From assembly GCA_021234155.1 (NCBI GenBank), contig JAJEKV010000222.1, positions 620,001 through 684,000 of the forward strand: DNA of 64,000 bases. Reading direction: 5' to 3'. The position numbers and the translations under genes were made by a program. The notes under the pieces were generated by a model. The model worked only from the letters and a program-made list of their open reading frames with translations. It had not been told where the DNA came from and ran no database searches. Below are positions 24,833 through 33,654 of this stretch, piece after piece. The stretch's first letter is position 1. Every line of letters starts with the position of its first letter. Origin of the DNA: Isoetes taiwanensis. Lineage: Eukaryota; Streptophyta; Lycopodiopsida; Isoetales; Isoetaceae.

Positions 24833-24929
24833 AAAGGCTTTTTAGGCTACTTTCTGGCCTGGAAAGGTGGCCGACGCGCGAAGCGCGGAGGCCACCTTGA
24901 CAGGCCAGAAAGTAGCCTAAAAAGCCTTT
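24833..24929. repeat. 97-nt hairpin with GCGAAGC apex
   Basis: Arms 24833-24861 and 24901-24929 are perfectly complementary over 29 bp. Inside follow a GA/GA internal loop (24862-24863 against 24899-24900), 9 bp (24864-24872 with 24890-24898), a second GA/GA internal loop, and a CGCGC-GAA-GCGCG tip (24875-24887). The tip contains GCGAAGC, known as an exceptionally stable DNA mini-hairpin, and tandem G-A mismatches of this polarity can form sheared pairs. The design looks suited to folded single-stranded DNA or RNA. It lies between the outer and inner inverted repeats of the recombinase element. Confidence 0.95.
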
Positions 24930-24931
24930 GG

Positions 24932-24962
24932 CATAACGTGAAGATTGCTTACGTGGAATTAT
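24932..24962 (+). repeat. Left subterminal inverted repeat
   Basis: 'aacgtgaagattgcttacgt' followed by 'ggaatt' is the inverse of 28187-28212, which reads on the minus strand 'aacgtaaaggttgcttacgt' then 'ggaatt'. Three mismatches in about 26 positions. Confidence 0.8.
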
Positions 24963-25080
24963 GCCACGTCATCCATATAAAAAAAAGTTTGCACGTTACT
25001 GTTCCTTCTCTTTCTTCGCCTGCGGCTATGGCGCTCCGGCCAGCGCTTCTGCCATAGCTCCAGTGCCTTGTTTTTTGAAG

Positions 25081-25374
25081 ATTTTTGTCGCTAGCGCCTT
25101 AGTTTCTTTTGCTTAGCGCCTTGTCTCCGGCCATAGTTCAGATTTTTGTCGCCAGCGCCTTGTTTCTTTTGCTTAGCGCCTTGTCTCCGGCCATAGTTGA
25201 GATTTTTGTCGCCAGCGCCTTGTTTCTTTGGTTAGCGCCTTGTTTCTTCTGAAGATCGCGTGTTCTTTGTTCCAGCGCCTTCTTTCTTTGGTTAGCGCCT
25301 TGTTTCTTCTGAAGATCGGGTGTTCTTTGTTCCAGCGCCTTGTTTCTTTCGAAGATCGGGTGTTCTTTGTTCCA
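25081..25374 (+). repeat. 60-bp tandem array upstream of the recombinase gene
   Basis: About five consecutive units with a period of 60 bp share the core 'agcgccttgtttctt'. The first two carry 'ttagcgccttgtctccggcc' and 'gatttttgtcgcc'; the last three carry 'gaagatcgggtgttctttgt'. The array ends about 140 bases before the ATG at 25518, so it lies in the promoter or 5' UTR. Such subterminal arrays often bind the element's own recombinase; that is inference. Confidence 0.9.
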
Positions 25375-25517
25375 AAAGTGTTGAAGATCGAGGTTTGCGT
25401 GGTATTTGTCGGATTTCTGACTTCTTGCAGTGAATCTTGGTGAGATTCCTAATGATGCATGTTAGTTTTCAAAGATCGGCGAGTGTTACAGCCGTTTCTT
25501 GAAACTTTATTTGAAGA

Positions 25518-27910
25518 ATGGCGTCCAAGATTGAGGTATAGTTGTTATTTCGTTCTTGTTTGTTTTCTTTTTTAGTTTTCTTACACTTACTTTCTATTTT
25601 TCAGGGTTTGGGGAGTAAAACAGCAGACGAGGTTGGATTAAATCCTCTTCTTATGTTGTTTGTTATGCTAATATTGTGTCAAGGTTTTCTGGTATGTCAG
25701 CCGAGTATGGCTGGAGTTTCTACCATATCTGAAGGACCTAGTTTTGTGCTGAATCTCACACAAAAACTTGGAGGTATTGAAAGTAGTCTGCATGATGACG
25801 ATGTAGAAAATGAGGCAGAGTATGAAGATATGTGTAAGGAGTTTGGTGAGGAGGAGATTAAAGAGTATATGAAGGATATTGAAAATATGCCAGGAATTTT
25901 CTCAGCTGATGATGATAACAAGGAAAACATTCCTGAAATAAGTAAGAAAGGTGGAAAATCTGAGAAGGAAGTAGCATTTCTTGATTTAGATGAAGAGTTA
26001 GTGAAAGAAGTGAAGGCTGCTGGGAGGAAATTGACGCGATGAGCAACGGAAAGGGTATAAAATTGAGTGGGCGAGGACTAGATTTGATCAATGGAGAGTG
26101 AGAAAAGGACTGCCACTTGACAAGAAGATAGAGGAGTTGGATCTGCGTGAGTTTGCAAGAATGCTAGAACCATTCATGTTGCAGGTCTGCAAGATAAAAG
26201 GAGGCCTTTATCCAACTGAAACGTAAGTTTTCCATTTTTTTATCATTCTGTTTTTATTCTTTCAATTCTTTCTATTAATTTCTTTTCTTTATTTGTGACA
26301 GTCTGCAAGACATTTTCAGAAAATTTGGGGCTATAATACGAAGGGCTCAAGAGGTTAGGGTTGGGATAACTGGAGTTGAAGAGGTTCCTTTTGATATTAG
26401 ATACAATCCTATTTTTTCCAATGCTAGAAAAGCTTGTATAGCATCTATGAGAAGGTCTAGACTGACTCCAGGCGTATGTGGAAAGAGGAAGAAAGTTGAT
26501 GAAGTGTCTTTTAGTGATGAGGTAGCTCTGCTATCTGATATTGAACATTCTATCTTTAGTAACAGAGGCCTGCAAAGGAGATTCATGTATTATTGTGTGT
26601 CTCGCTTTGCGATCAGAGGCAGAGATGAGCTATATCAGCTTATGGTTACTGACTTTCAAGTGTTGGTTGTTGAGGGCAAAGAGTGTCTTGAATATAGTGA
26701 GCGTCTGAGTAAGAACCATGTTGTTTCTATGAAGAAGTACCAGGAAGAATCTTTTAGATTACCTGTGCGATGCTTTGAAGATGATGTAGTTCTAACTTTC
26801 AAGTGCCTTGTGAGGCATCTTCCATGTTATGAACCAGATGAACAAGGACGTAATTTCGTGTTTATGCAGTGTATCAACTGTCCCAAAAGCCACGTAAGTT
26901 TCTGATTTAGTTAAAAGTTAATTATAAATAATTTTGTAGCCTAATTTTTGCTGTTTGATTTCTAGGTGTGGTACAATAAGAAGCCTGTGAGTTAGTGCTA
27001 GGGTTTTAGCGTCCTGGATGAAATACATGTTGAAGGCAATTGGCGTAGAGGGCAAATTTTCTGGAAAGTCTGGCAGGACTTCAGTAGTTAGCCGTCTTGC
27101 ACATGCTAATGTTCCCATTGATGTTGGGATGAACATTACTGGCCATAGGGATCCTGAGTCGTATAAAAGGTATTTAAGCACTTTATTTTTTTGTTCCTGT
27201 TAGTAGTTAATAGCATTTATAATTACTGTTTGTTATTGTTTGCAGGTATGACAAGACAGCTGAAATTAAATCTAAAGCTGCCATGTCAATCATTGGACAG
27301 CCATTCAAAGCAGATGGATCACGAAGAATGTTCGATGAAGTTTATAATGAAGAATTGGCTGCATATGATGCGAAGCAAAATGCTGGAAATGTGCTAGATT
27401 GTCATTCAGTTTCTACAGGTAATTTTAGTAGTCTAATTATTTCTATTTGTTTGTTGTTTTGTATTTTCTTTTGTAGTTTCTGCTAGTTAAGTACTTTATA
27501 TCCTTTCAGGTGATGGTGTTAAACCTGGTGTCGTGAGTGATGGTTTGAATGTCGCTGAAGATTCCACTTTGAACTTGGCTCCAAAGACTGTTGAGTTAGC
27601 AAATGATAGTTGTGCAAAAGAAAATCAGAATATTATCAGTTTACCTGCTGCAGAACTTGATGATCCATTTTTTGATACAATATCTCTTGAAGAGATTGCT
27701 GGTGACAATCAACGGTTGAGAAAGGCTTTTAATTTGAGTCTTGATGTTGGTACGACTAATATTTCAGGTGGCACTTTCAACAATTGCATTATCGTTCCTG
27801 GTGGTGGCAGCTTGAACATTGCAGAAATTGTAAAAGCGGACATGGAAGTGAAAGTAAATCTGGGTGAAACATGTGACTTCAAACATGTGACTGAAACTTT
27901 TTGTTTGTAA
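25518..27910 (+). CDS. Crypton/DUF3504-type tyrosine recombinase, seven exons, two 1-base frame breaks
   Basis: Proposed exons: 25518-25535, 25605-25631, 25701-26222, 26304-26893, 26966-27169, 27246-27418, 27510-27910; all introns (69-91 bp) have GT-AG ends. The product is about 640 residues. An acidic N-terminus precedes a core-binding domain ('IEWARTRFDQWR', 'LREFARMLEPFMLQVCKIKG', 'LYPTETLQDIFRKFG') as in ZMYM/QRICH1-related DUF3504 proteins. The catalytic domain shows Arg-I in 'FAIRGRDELYQL', 'WYNKKPVS', a KSGR box in place of HxxR, and 'GHRDPESYKRY' with the His nine residues before the Tyr nucleophile. The C-terminus has 'GGTFNNCIIVPGGG'. One-base disturbances at 26032-26042 and about 26990-26995 break the frame. 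Either it is newly inactivated or these are assembly errors. Role: DNA strand exchange that moves the element. Confidence 0.8.
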
Positions 27911-28180
27911 ACCTTTTTTTGATCTGAACTTGAATGAAAAAATTTTCACTGCAATTGTAATATTTTTGGTTATGAATTTTAATGTTTTACTGTGCATTCT
28001 GGGATTTTTACCTTACATTCCGAGGTTTTTTACTTGTAATTCTGTCTTCTTACCCTACATTCTACTGTGGATAGTAAAAAAAAAACATGTACACTTAAAA
28101 AACATTTGATCACAATGACAACTAAGCTAACATTCAGGAAAGGAAATGGTGCCACGTGTAAGCTCCCTATTGGATATGGG

Positions 28181-28213
28181 AGCAGAATTCCACGTAAGCA
28201 ACCTTTACGTTTC
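28181..28213 (-). repeat. Right subterminal inverted repeat with adjacent small hairpin
   Basis: Inverse partner of 24932-24962. Directly inside it, 28161-28182 ('gctccctattggatatggga' then 'gc') is a short imperfect palindrome. So the right end also carries a foldable sequence next to the subterminal repeat, though much weaker than the left one. Confidence 0.7.
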
Positions 28214-28279
28214 AGGAATTCAGGCCCCAATATCTTTTGCGGCTTCTTCCCTCTTCTTAATTGGAATTTGCTATATGAC

Positions 28280-28322
28280 CAATAGTGCCACTCCATGTGG
28301 CATAAAATTGAATCTACAATAA
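28280..28322 (-). repeat. Right terminal inverted repeat of recombinase element
   Basis: Reverse-complement partner of 24765-24808, ending 'ctacaataa' at 28322. Confidence 0.75.
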
Positions 28323-28403
28323 CAATTTTTTGACAGGATGTTGGATTAGTACATGGCAAAGTGTCCCATCCACCTCAAAATTGGACAAGTCCATAGTTGC
28401 CAG

Positions 28404-29955
28404 TGTGACGTCCCGTACTCATATACGTGTAGGAATGGAAGATTCCCTCTTGTCAGCAACTAACTTGCCACCATGAGGGCGTCTATCAGACATCAGACTT
28501 TGAGTGTGAATAAGGTACGGTATACCCCCATGAGGGCGTCTATCAGACATCAGACTCTTGAGTGTGAATAAGGTACGGTGTGGGTATAGACGTATCATTA
28601 TCTCCTCTACCTCGAGACCGATCTAGCTGCGAAAGCACATAACAACATAAGCATATGGCAATAAAATACAAAATATAACTGACTCAAAGGGTGGGATCAC
28701 CATAATTTAGATAACTACAGAAGAAGATCCAATATCCATCAAAACATGGACAAGTTCAGACTCCAAACGGCAGGGTCCTCCAGAGATCAATTGGATAGGG
28801 TTCATAACATTGGATTAGGTTGGCAAAGGAGGAACAATAATCGTTGGGTATTCCAGTCCATCCGTCCCTCCTCTGCATGCTTTGCAAAAAGGCTGAAAAG
28901 TATCGGGATGACTGTAGCCTGCCAGGGATACAGAGTTGCATCTGTGATGTTCCAAGTATTTATATGCTATATGTAGTTCCTTGTTGCATCTCTTGTGCTT
29001 GTGGGATAAGGGAGGGTAGAGACCCAAAGGCTAGTAGGAATAGAGATGTTCCTAGCTAGAATCCCATAAATTCCAATAACTGCAGCCTATGTACAAGAGT
29101 CTGCCTGGCTGTGGATGCTATGCTATCATTGAGCACTAGACAACAGACACAATGGTGAAGTGGAGGTGGGGCTTGCTGAGCATGGATATTGGTGCCCCTA
29201 TAGTGTGCTAGGCTTATAATCGGTCATCGTGCGTGGGACGAGTATGGGACCGACACCCCCTGGGTCGTAAATGTCGACTCGAAAAGTCGTCCTGGGCTCG
29301 ATAGATAAGAGTGATATCGACCTATGGATTTTGAGGGGAGTGTGTCGCCACGATCCCCTAGACACCCATGGAACCATTGTGCTCCAGGAAGGGACTTGTC
29401 CCATTTCTGCCTCATTGGACTAGGGAAATGCAACCTGGAGTAGTCTCATAGGGTGATTCCAAGAGATTATGTCTCCGGAAGGCTACAATAACGCCACAAC
29501 ATGTTTCAGCCTATCTGCAAAGTGTGCACAGGAAGGGCGGATGGTGTGGACTATCCTAGCCAATGTTCTATGCCAGCCAATGCCATTGTCATGATTCCAT
29601 CTACAGTTATCCGGAGACCTTGATCATTAGTCGACCCCCTTTTTGAGTCTGAGCCCGGGGTAGAATCCTCATTTATTATGTATTCTATATGCTATGTTGA
29701 TGTTATGTTGATGTTCATATTGTTGATGGATGAGTCATCCTTCATGGTAACATATTACCTTATGTGCATTGTTGCTAGTGCTAACATGTATGTACGCTTC
29801 CATAGTATAGGATATCCCAGAGAAGGCATGGAATGAATAAAACATTTGTGTCCTTCGGTCGGACACTTGGCCCTCACATGTGGTCCGAGTCAGACGGGGG
29901 GCCTTTCCCCGCAGTTATATGATGGGAGCATCGCATAGGTTCGGGGAGGGTCACA
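28404..29955 (+). repeat. Diverged LTR (copy A), gypsy-type long LTR
   Basis: Starts TGTGACGTCCC and ends GGAGGGTCACA. Its 3' half aligns with copy B: shared 'gtgcacagga', 'gggcggatgg', 'gttctatgccagccaa', 'gaagg...ggaatgaataaaacatttgtgtccttc'/'gctgaatgacacctttgtgtccttc', and 'tggtccgagt'. A short internal duplication ('gagggcgtctatcagacatc') occurs at 28474-28580. No matching target duplication was found for this copy. No gag-pol follows it, so it is a solo LTR or part of a deleted element. Confidence 0.65.
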
Positions 29956-30309
29956 TCATCTCTTGAGCATCTCCCTTAACACAATGAGGCAGGAAGAGAC
30001 TGCTCTCTTCCAGAAGCACACACCAACTACAAGTGGATAGAGGGCTATGGTCCTATGCCTGTACACGACTTAACCTCACAAATGTATAACTAGACGGTGT
30101 CGAGCCCATACCTTATCCACACATAGTGACAAACTATTAGGCCTAGCACACAACATTTTCCCAGTAGCCAAAGCACGCCAAGGGATCAATTGCAATTATA
30201 CAAGTCTTCTTTATAATCTAGTCTAGCCTCGCCATCCGCAGTTAGGTGGGCTCTTATGCACATGCCGCATTTAATTGGAAATTAATGATATCTATGCGAG
30301 AATCGTTTC

Positions 30310-31911
30310 TGTGACGTTCCACATATTTATACGCCTTTTTGAGTATAAATACATGACACGTCATTATGAATAATTAATGCCACAATAATTATTCATAAGC
30401 TAAGGTTAGCTATGTTAATAATTCATTATTAAAGTGGAAACCTAACCTAAAACCCTAATTCGAATTTAGGGCTTAACCTAATATTAAAAAAGGCTCAAAT
30501 ACCAAATTAGCTAATATTAACCAACCTAAAGTCGCCACCTGGCCCAAATCGATTGGGCAAGGCAGAGTTTCCAATTTGGGACACCCAAATTGGGGGTTGC
30601 ACCCAATTTGCCCCAACCGATTTGGGGCAATTGGAGATGGAGGAGGAGATGCCCAACCCCCGAGATCTTTGTTCGACCTGTTCCAACCAGAAGGATGGCG
30701 ACCCAGAAGGATAGTGGAGCTAGCTATAGTTCCGGTTAATACATAATTAGCTTAATTGTGATTCTAGTAGGCTAGCGCCTCTGTCAGGTTTCTTTGCTTG
30801 TCTCTGATGATGATTAACCCTTGTTTGATAGTTAGAACTGTTCTCAACTATTGATTATGCTCTGTGATGGATGGATGGATGGATGTATCTTTGGTAGTAT
30901 CTCTGTTAGTTCTTCCATAAAGCAGGGATTAAGGGGGGTAGAGACCTCTGTAACCTATGTCATTAGTATGCTCCTAGTAGCTCCCCGTAGTACCCAAGAA
31001 TAAATGCGGCAGGCACAAGATCCCACCGAAGCCATTGGAATCTATGGCATGATTGAAGCACCGCACAAGGAGCCGTGGTGGCGAAGGTGGGGTGGGTCTC
31101 GCCCGAGCATAAAAGGCTACGGGGACTCCTTGATGAGCTGAGCTAGGTTTAACAGCCGGCCAGTGAACTAGGCCGGGTATGGGTCTGACACTCCCTGGGT
31201 ACAGTGGTGTGATCATCCTGTACTTTGTGTAGATTTAGGGGAGTAGGTCGGGTACGGATGCGGGGGTCGCTGATGCGGCACGTATTCTCTAGCTCACCCA
31301 TGGAATCACTGCGACTCTGGGAAGAGACACTTCCCTGACCTGCATCGGACCGGGGAGATGTAACCCAGAGTAGTCCCGAAGGGTGATGCCTTGGGATTGC
31401 GTCTCCGGAAGGCTACAATGACGCCATAGCTTGATTCAGCTCATCTGCAAAGTGTGCACAGGAGGGGCGGATGGAGTGGACAACCCTAACCGATGTTCTA
31501 TGCCAGCCAACGCCATGCCAAGATTCCGTCTGCTGATCTCCTGAGACCTAGCCGTCAGTCGATCCTCATTGGAGTCTGAGCCGGGGTAGAACCATGGGTT
31601 TTGGGATGTTTTCTCTAGTATTAAATGCATCTACTCTGTTATTATCAGTTGGATGGATGTGCCACCCTTCGTGGTGGTTATTTATGATATGATTATGCTG
31701 TACGCTAACCTTGTATTCACGCTTCTGCAACATAGGAGTCCCATTGAAGGCGTGGGCTGAATGACACCTTTGTGTCCTTCACCCAGGCATCTTTCTATAA
31801 ATGGTCCGAGTTAGACGGAGGGCCCTGCTCGTGGTGAGCTGATTGCCATGGGAGGGGAAAGTCCCCGTATGTATACGTCCGGAGCGCCGTATATGTTTAG
31901 GGAGCGTCACA
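30310..31911 (+). mobile_element. Solo LTR (copy B) with 5-bp target duplication
   Basis: A 1.6-kb block begins TGTGACGTTCC and ends GGGAGCGTCACA, with inverted TGTGACG/CGTCACA tips. It is flanked by GTTTC at 30305-30309 and 31912-31916. The long size, tip sequence and similarity to copy A identify an LTR of one family, probably Ty3/gypsy. The intact duplication around a single LTR indicates intra-element recombination that removed the interior and one LTR. An ATGG microsatellite lies at 30868-30886. Confidence 0.8.
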
Positions 31912-32409
31912 GTTTCTAAACATGGTTCTTGGTCTCTATCCCCATCCCCTGCACAAAAAAATACAATCCATCATCACATAACAAAATGAAATGAAATAAC
32001 AAATATAATCTAACTAATGTAATCAACATGATTAAGATTTGTTTATTAGTTCGGGACACAAAGTTAGGCTTTTTAGGCTTAGGAGATCAGTTAAGGCTAA
32101 AAATCTGTACTAATTCGGCTTAAAGAATAGCCGGGAAGCTTGCATTGACTAGCAGAATCACTAATTTACCAGATCTTTGGCTAGCTCCAACTCCCTGGAA
32201 CGTGTTCATGCTGCTATGATCGGCGAAGACCTTGAAGATACCGTGAAATGTGAGCTTGCCTACTACTACTAAGCCGGATTCTGTCAAACGTTGCTTTTAA
32301 TGCGCACAGAAGGCTGGAATCCAAAAAGGACACCTTTGAGTTCTTGCTCTTTTTGAACTTCCACACTTTAGGGTTCAGGTCCAAATTGTACAGCAAATAC
32401 ACACAATTT

Positions 32410-32844
32410 CACACAACTACCGTTAATATTAATTAACACAAACCATTACATTTAACACATTTAAATTAAATCCCCCTGAAACCCCCTTTGGTTTGAGTGC
32501 ATATTCACACGGGGGGTGACTCCGGGCAACGAGAGCTGTTGGATAGGCATATCCACCCCTTATTCCTTAATCTACACCGTACATAAAGTTCCTCGTTTAT
32601 GGGGTATCCATGTACAAAATTTGCTATAATGTATAACAAGATTTGCAAAATACTATAAGATTTGAGGTAATATACCACATGGTGTTGATTTCGTACATGC
32701 GGAACATAATTTTAGGGGCTCTCGCTGCCCTACGTCACCCCCCGTGTGAATATGCACTCAAACCAAAGGGGGTTTCAGGGGGATTTAATTTAAATGTGTT
32801 AAATGTAATGGTTTGTGTTAATTAATATTAATGGTAGTTGTGTG
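32410..32844. mobile_element. Fold-back / MITE-like element with 111-bp inverted arms
   Basis: Arms 32410-32520 and 32734-32844 are reverse complements at 110 of 111 positions, and weaker pairing continues inward ('gggca', 'cgagagc'). The interior of about 200 bp has no coding potential. Arms include 'aatccccctgaaaccccctt' and 'cacggggggtgac'. No clear target duplication was found next to the arms. Near identity of arms suggests a recent insertion or ongoing arm conversion. The superfamily is not assignable without other copies. Confidence 0.85.
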
Positions 32845-33600
32845 TTGTTTGTTATATGAAAAAAATTTTTGGGCCCTTCGGGCCCTAACAAAGCAATTGA
32901 AAGAGCAATGCATATTCAACGCCTTAGAAAAGGTATTGCATATAAACAGGCCGTTTAAATTATAATGATTTTATAAAAGAAATTTAAGAACTATGAACTA
33001 TAGTAAATGTTAGAAACAATGAGAGAGACTGTATTAAATGAGGTAATGTGTATTTTTGGGCCCTTCGGACCCTAACAAATTCGAACATGCAACACAACAT
33101 GGTTTTTATGGTAGGACATCTTAATACATTTACAATATTGTAGAAGCATCTCTTACACACATTCGCAAAAAATATACAAGCACTAAAACCCCATGGGGAA
33201 TTGAATCTGGATACTCCAAGCCTCCTCTATCCCTTCCCTTCCAACAAATCTCTCCTTCTCGCCCTTGCAGAACGAATGCAACGTTACCAATCATGGGCCT
33301 GCATACATTAATAACTAATTTCATTATTGTTATTGGGCTAACTCCCATATAATATAATACCTGTAACAACCTCGACTTATGTAAAGGAGGCTGCGGAATG
33401 GACAAGCAGCATCTCGGATCAACACAACTACAAAAAGAGTTGGGCCTTCAGCTTTTTGTGACGTCATTAAACAGTGATTGGAGCCCTTCTGCTTTGTTTT
33501 TGCCACCCTTTGCATTCTTCTTGCTGCAGCGGTAGACCCTATTTCTCACATATAATAACCATACCACCTTCAGTTGTAGCTTGCCAGAAAGGTTTTCCTC
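32845..33600. other. Noncoding; repeated 'gggcccttcgg' motif
   Basis: The palindromic motif in 'tttttgggcccttcgggccc' plus 'taacaaa' occurs at about 32868-32893, and a near copy ('tttttgggcccttcggaccc' plus 'taacaaa') at about 33052-33078, some 185 bases apart. Otherwise AT-rich without recognisable genes. Confidence 0.5.
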
Positions 33601-33654
33601 ACTGGAATCCTAAAGTAGCCATTTCAAAATTTGGTCTAGGGGCAAAATTTGATC

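Larger units (their letters stand above)
24765..28322 (+). mobile_element. Putative TIR-bearing tyrosine-recombinase (Crypton-like) transposon
   Basis: A 3.56-kb unit encloses one recombinase gene. The left end (24765-24808, 'TTATTGTAG' ... 'CAATTT' ... 'ATGG' ... 'AGTGGCAC') pairs with the right end (28280-28322, read on the minus strand 'TTATTGTAG' ... 'CAATTTT' ... 'ATGG' 'AGTGGCAC'). All matching blocks are in the same order with small gaps. A second inverted pair lies inside: 24932-24962 against 28181-28213, sharing 'TTGCTTACGTGGAATT'. Between the left outer and inner repeats sits a long hairpin (24833-24929), and after the inner repeat an array of 60-bp units (25081-25374). No target duplication is visible, so exact ends are uncertain. 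Cryptons as described are not known for terminal inverted repeats. The alternative is a MULE-like element that captured the gene. Confidence 0.7.

Noticed and set aside
24864-24898. The GC-rich hairpin as a Helitron 3' end
   Set aside because: No CTRR follows within 10-12 bases, and the hairpin lies symmetrically inside a larger 29-bp stem; it belongs to the recombinase element.
26987-27001. A 15-base GT...AG 'intron' (gtgagttagtgctag) to explain the stop in the recombinase gene
   Set aside because: Far below workable intron length and removal does not restore the downstream catalytic frame; a one-base insertion does.
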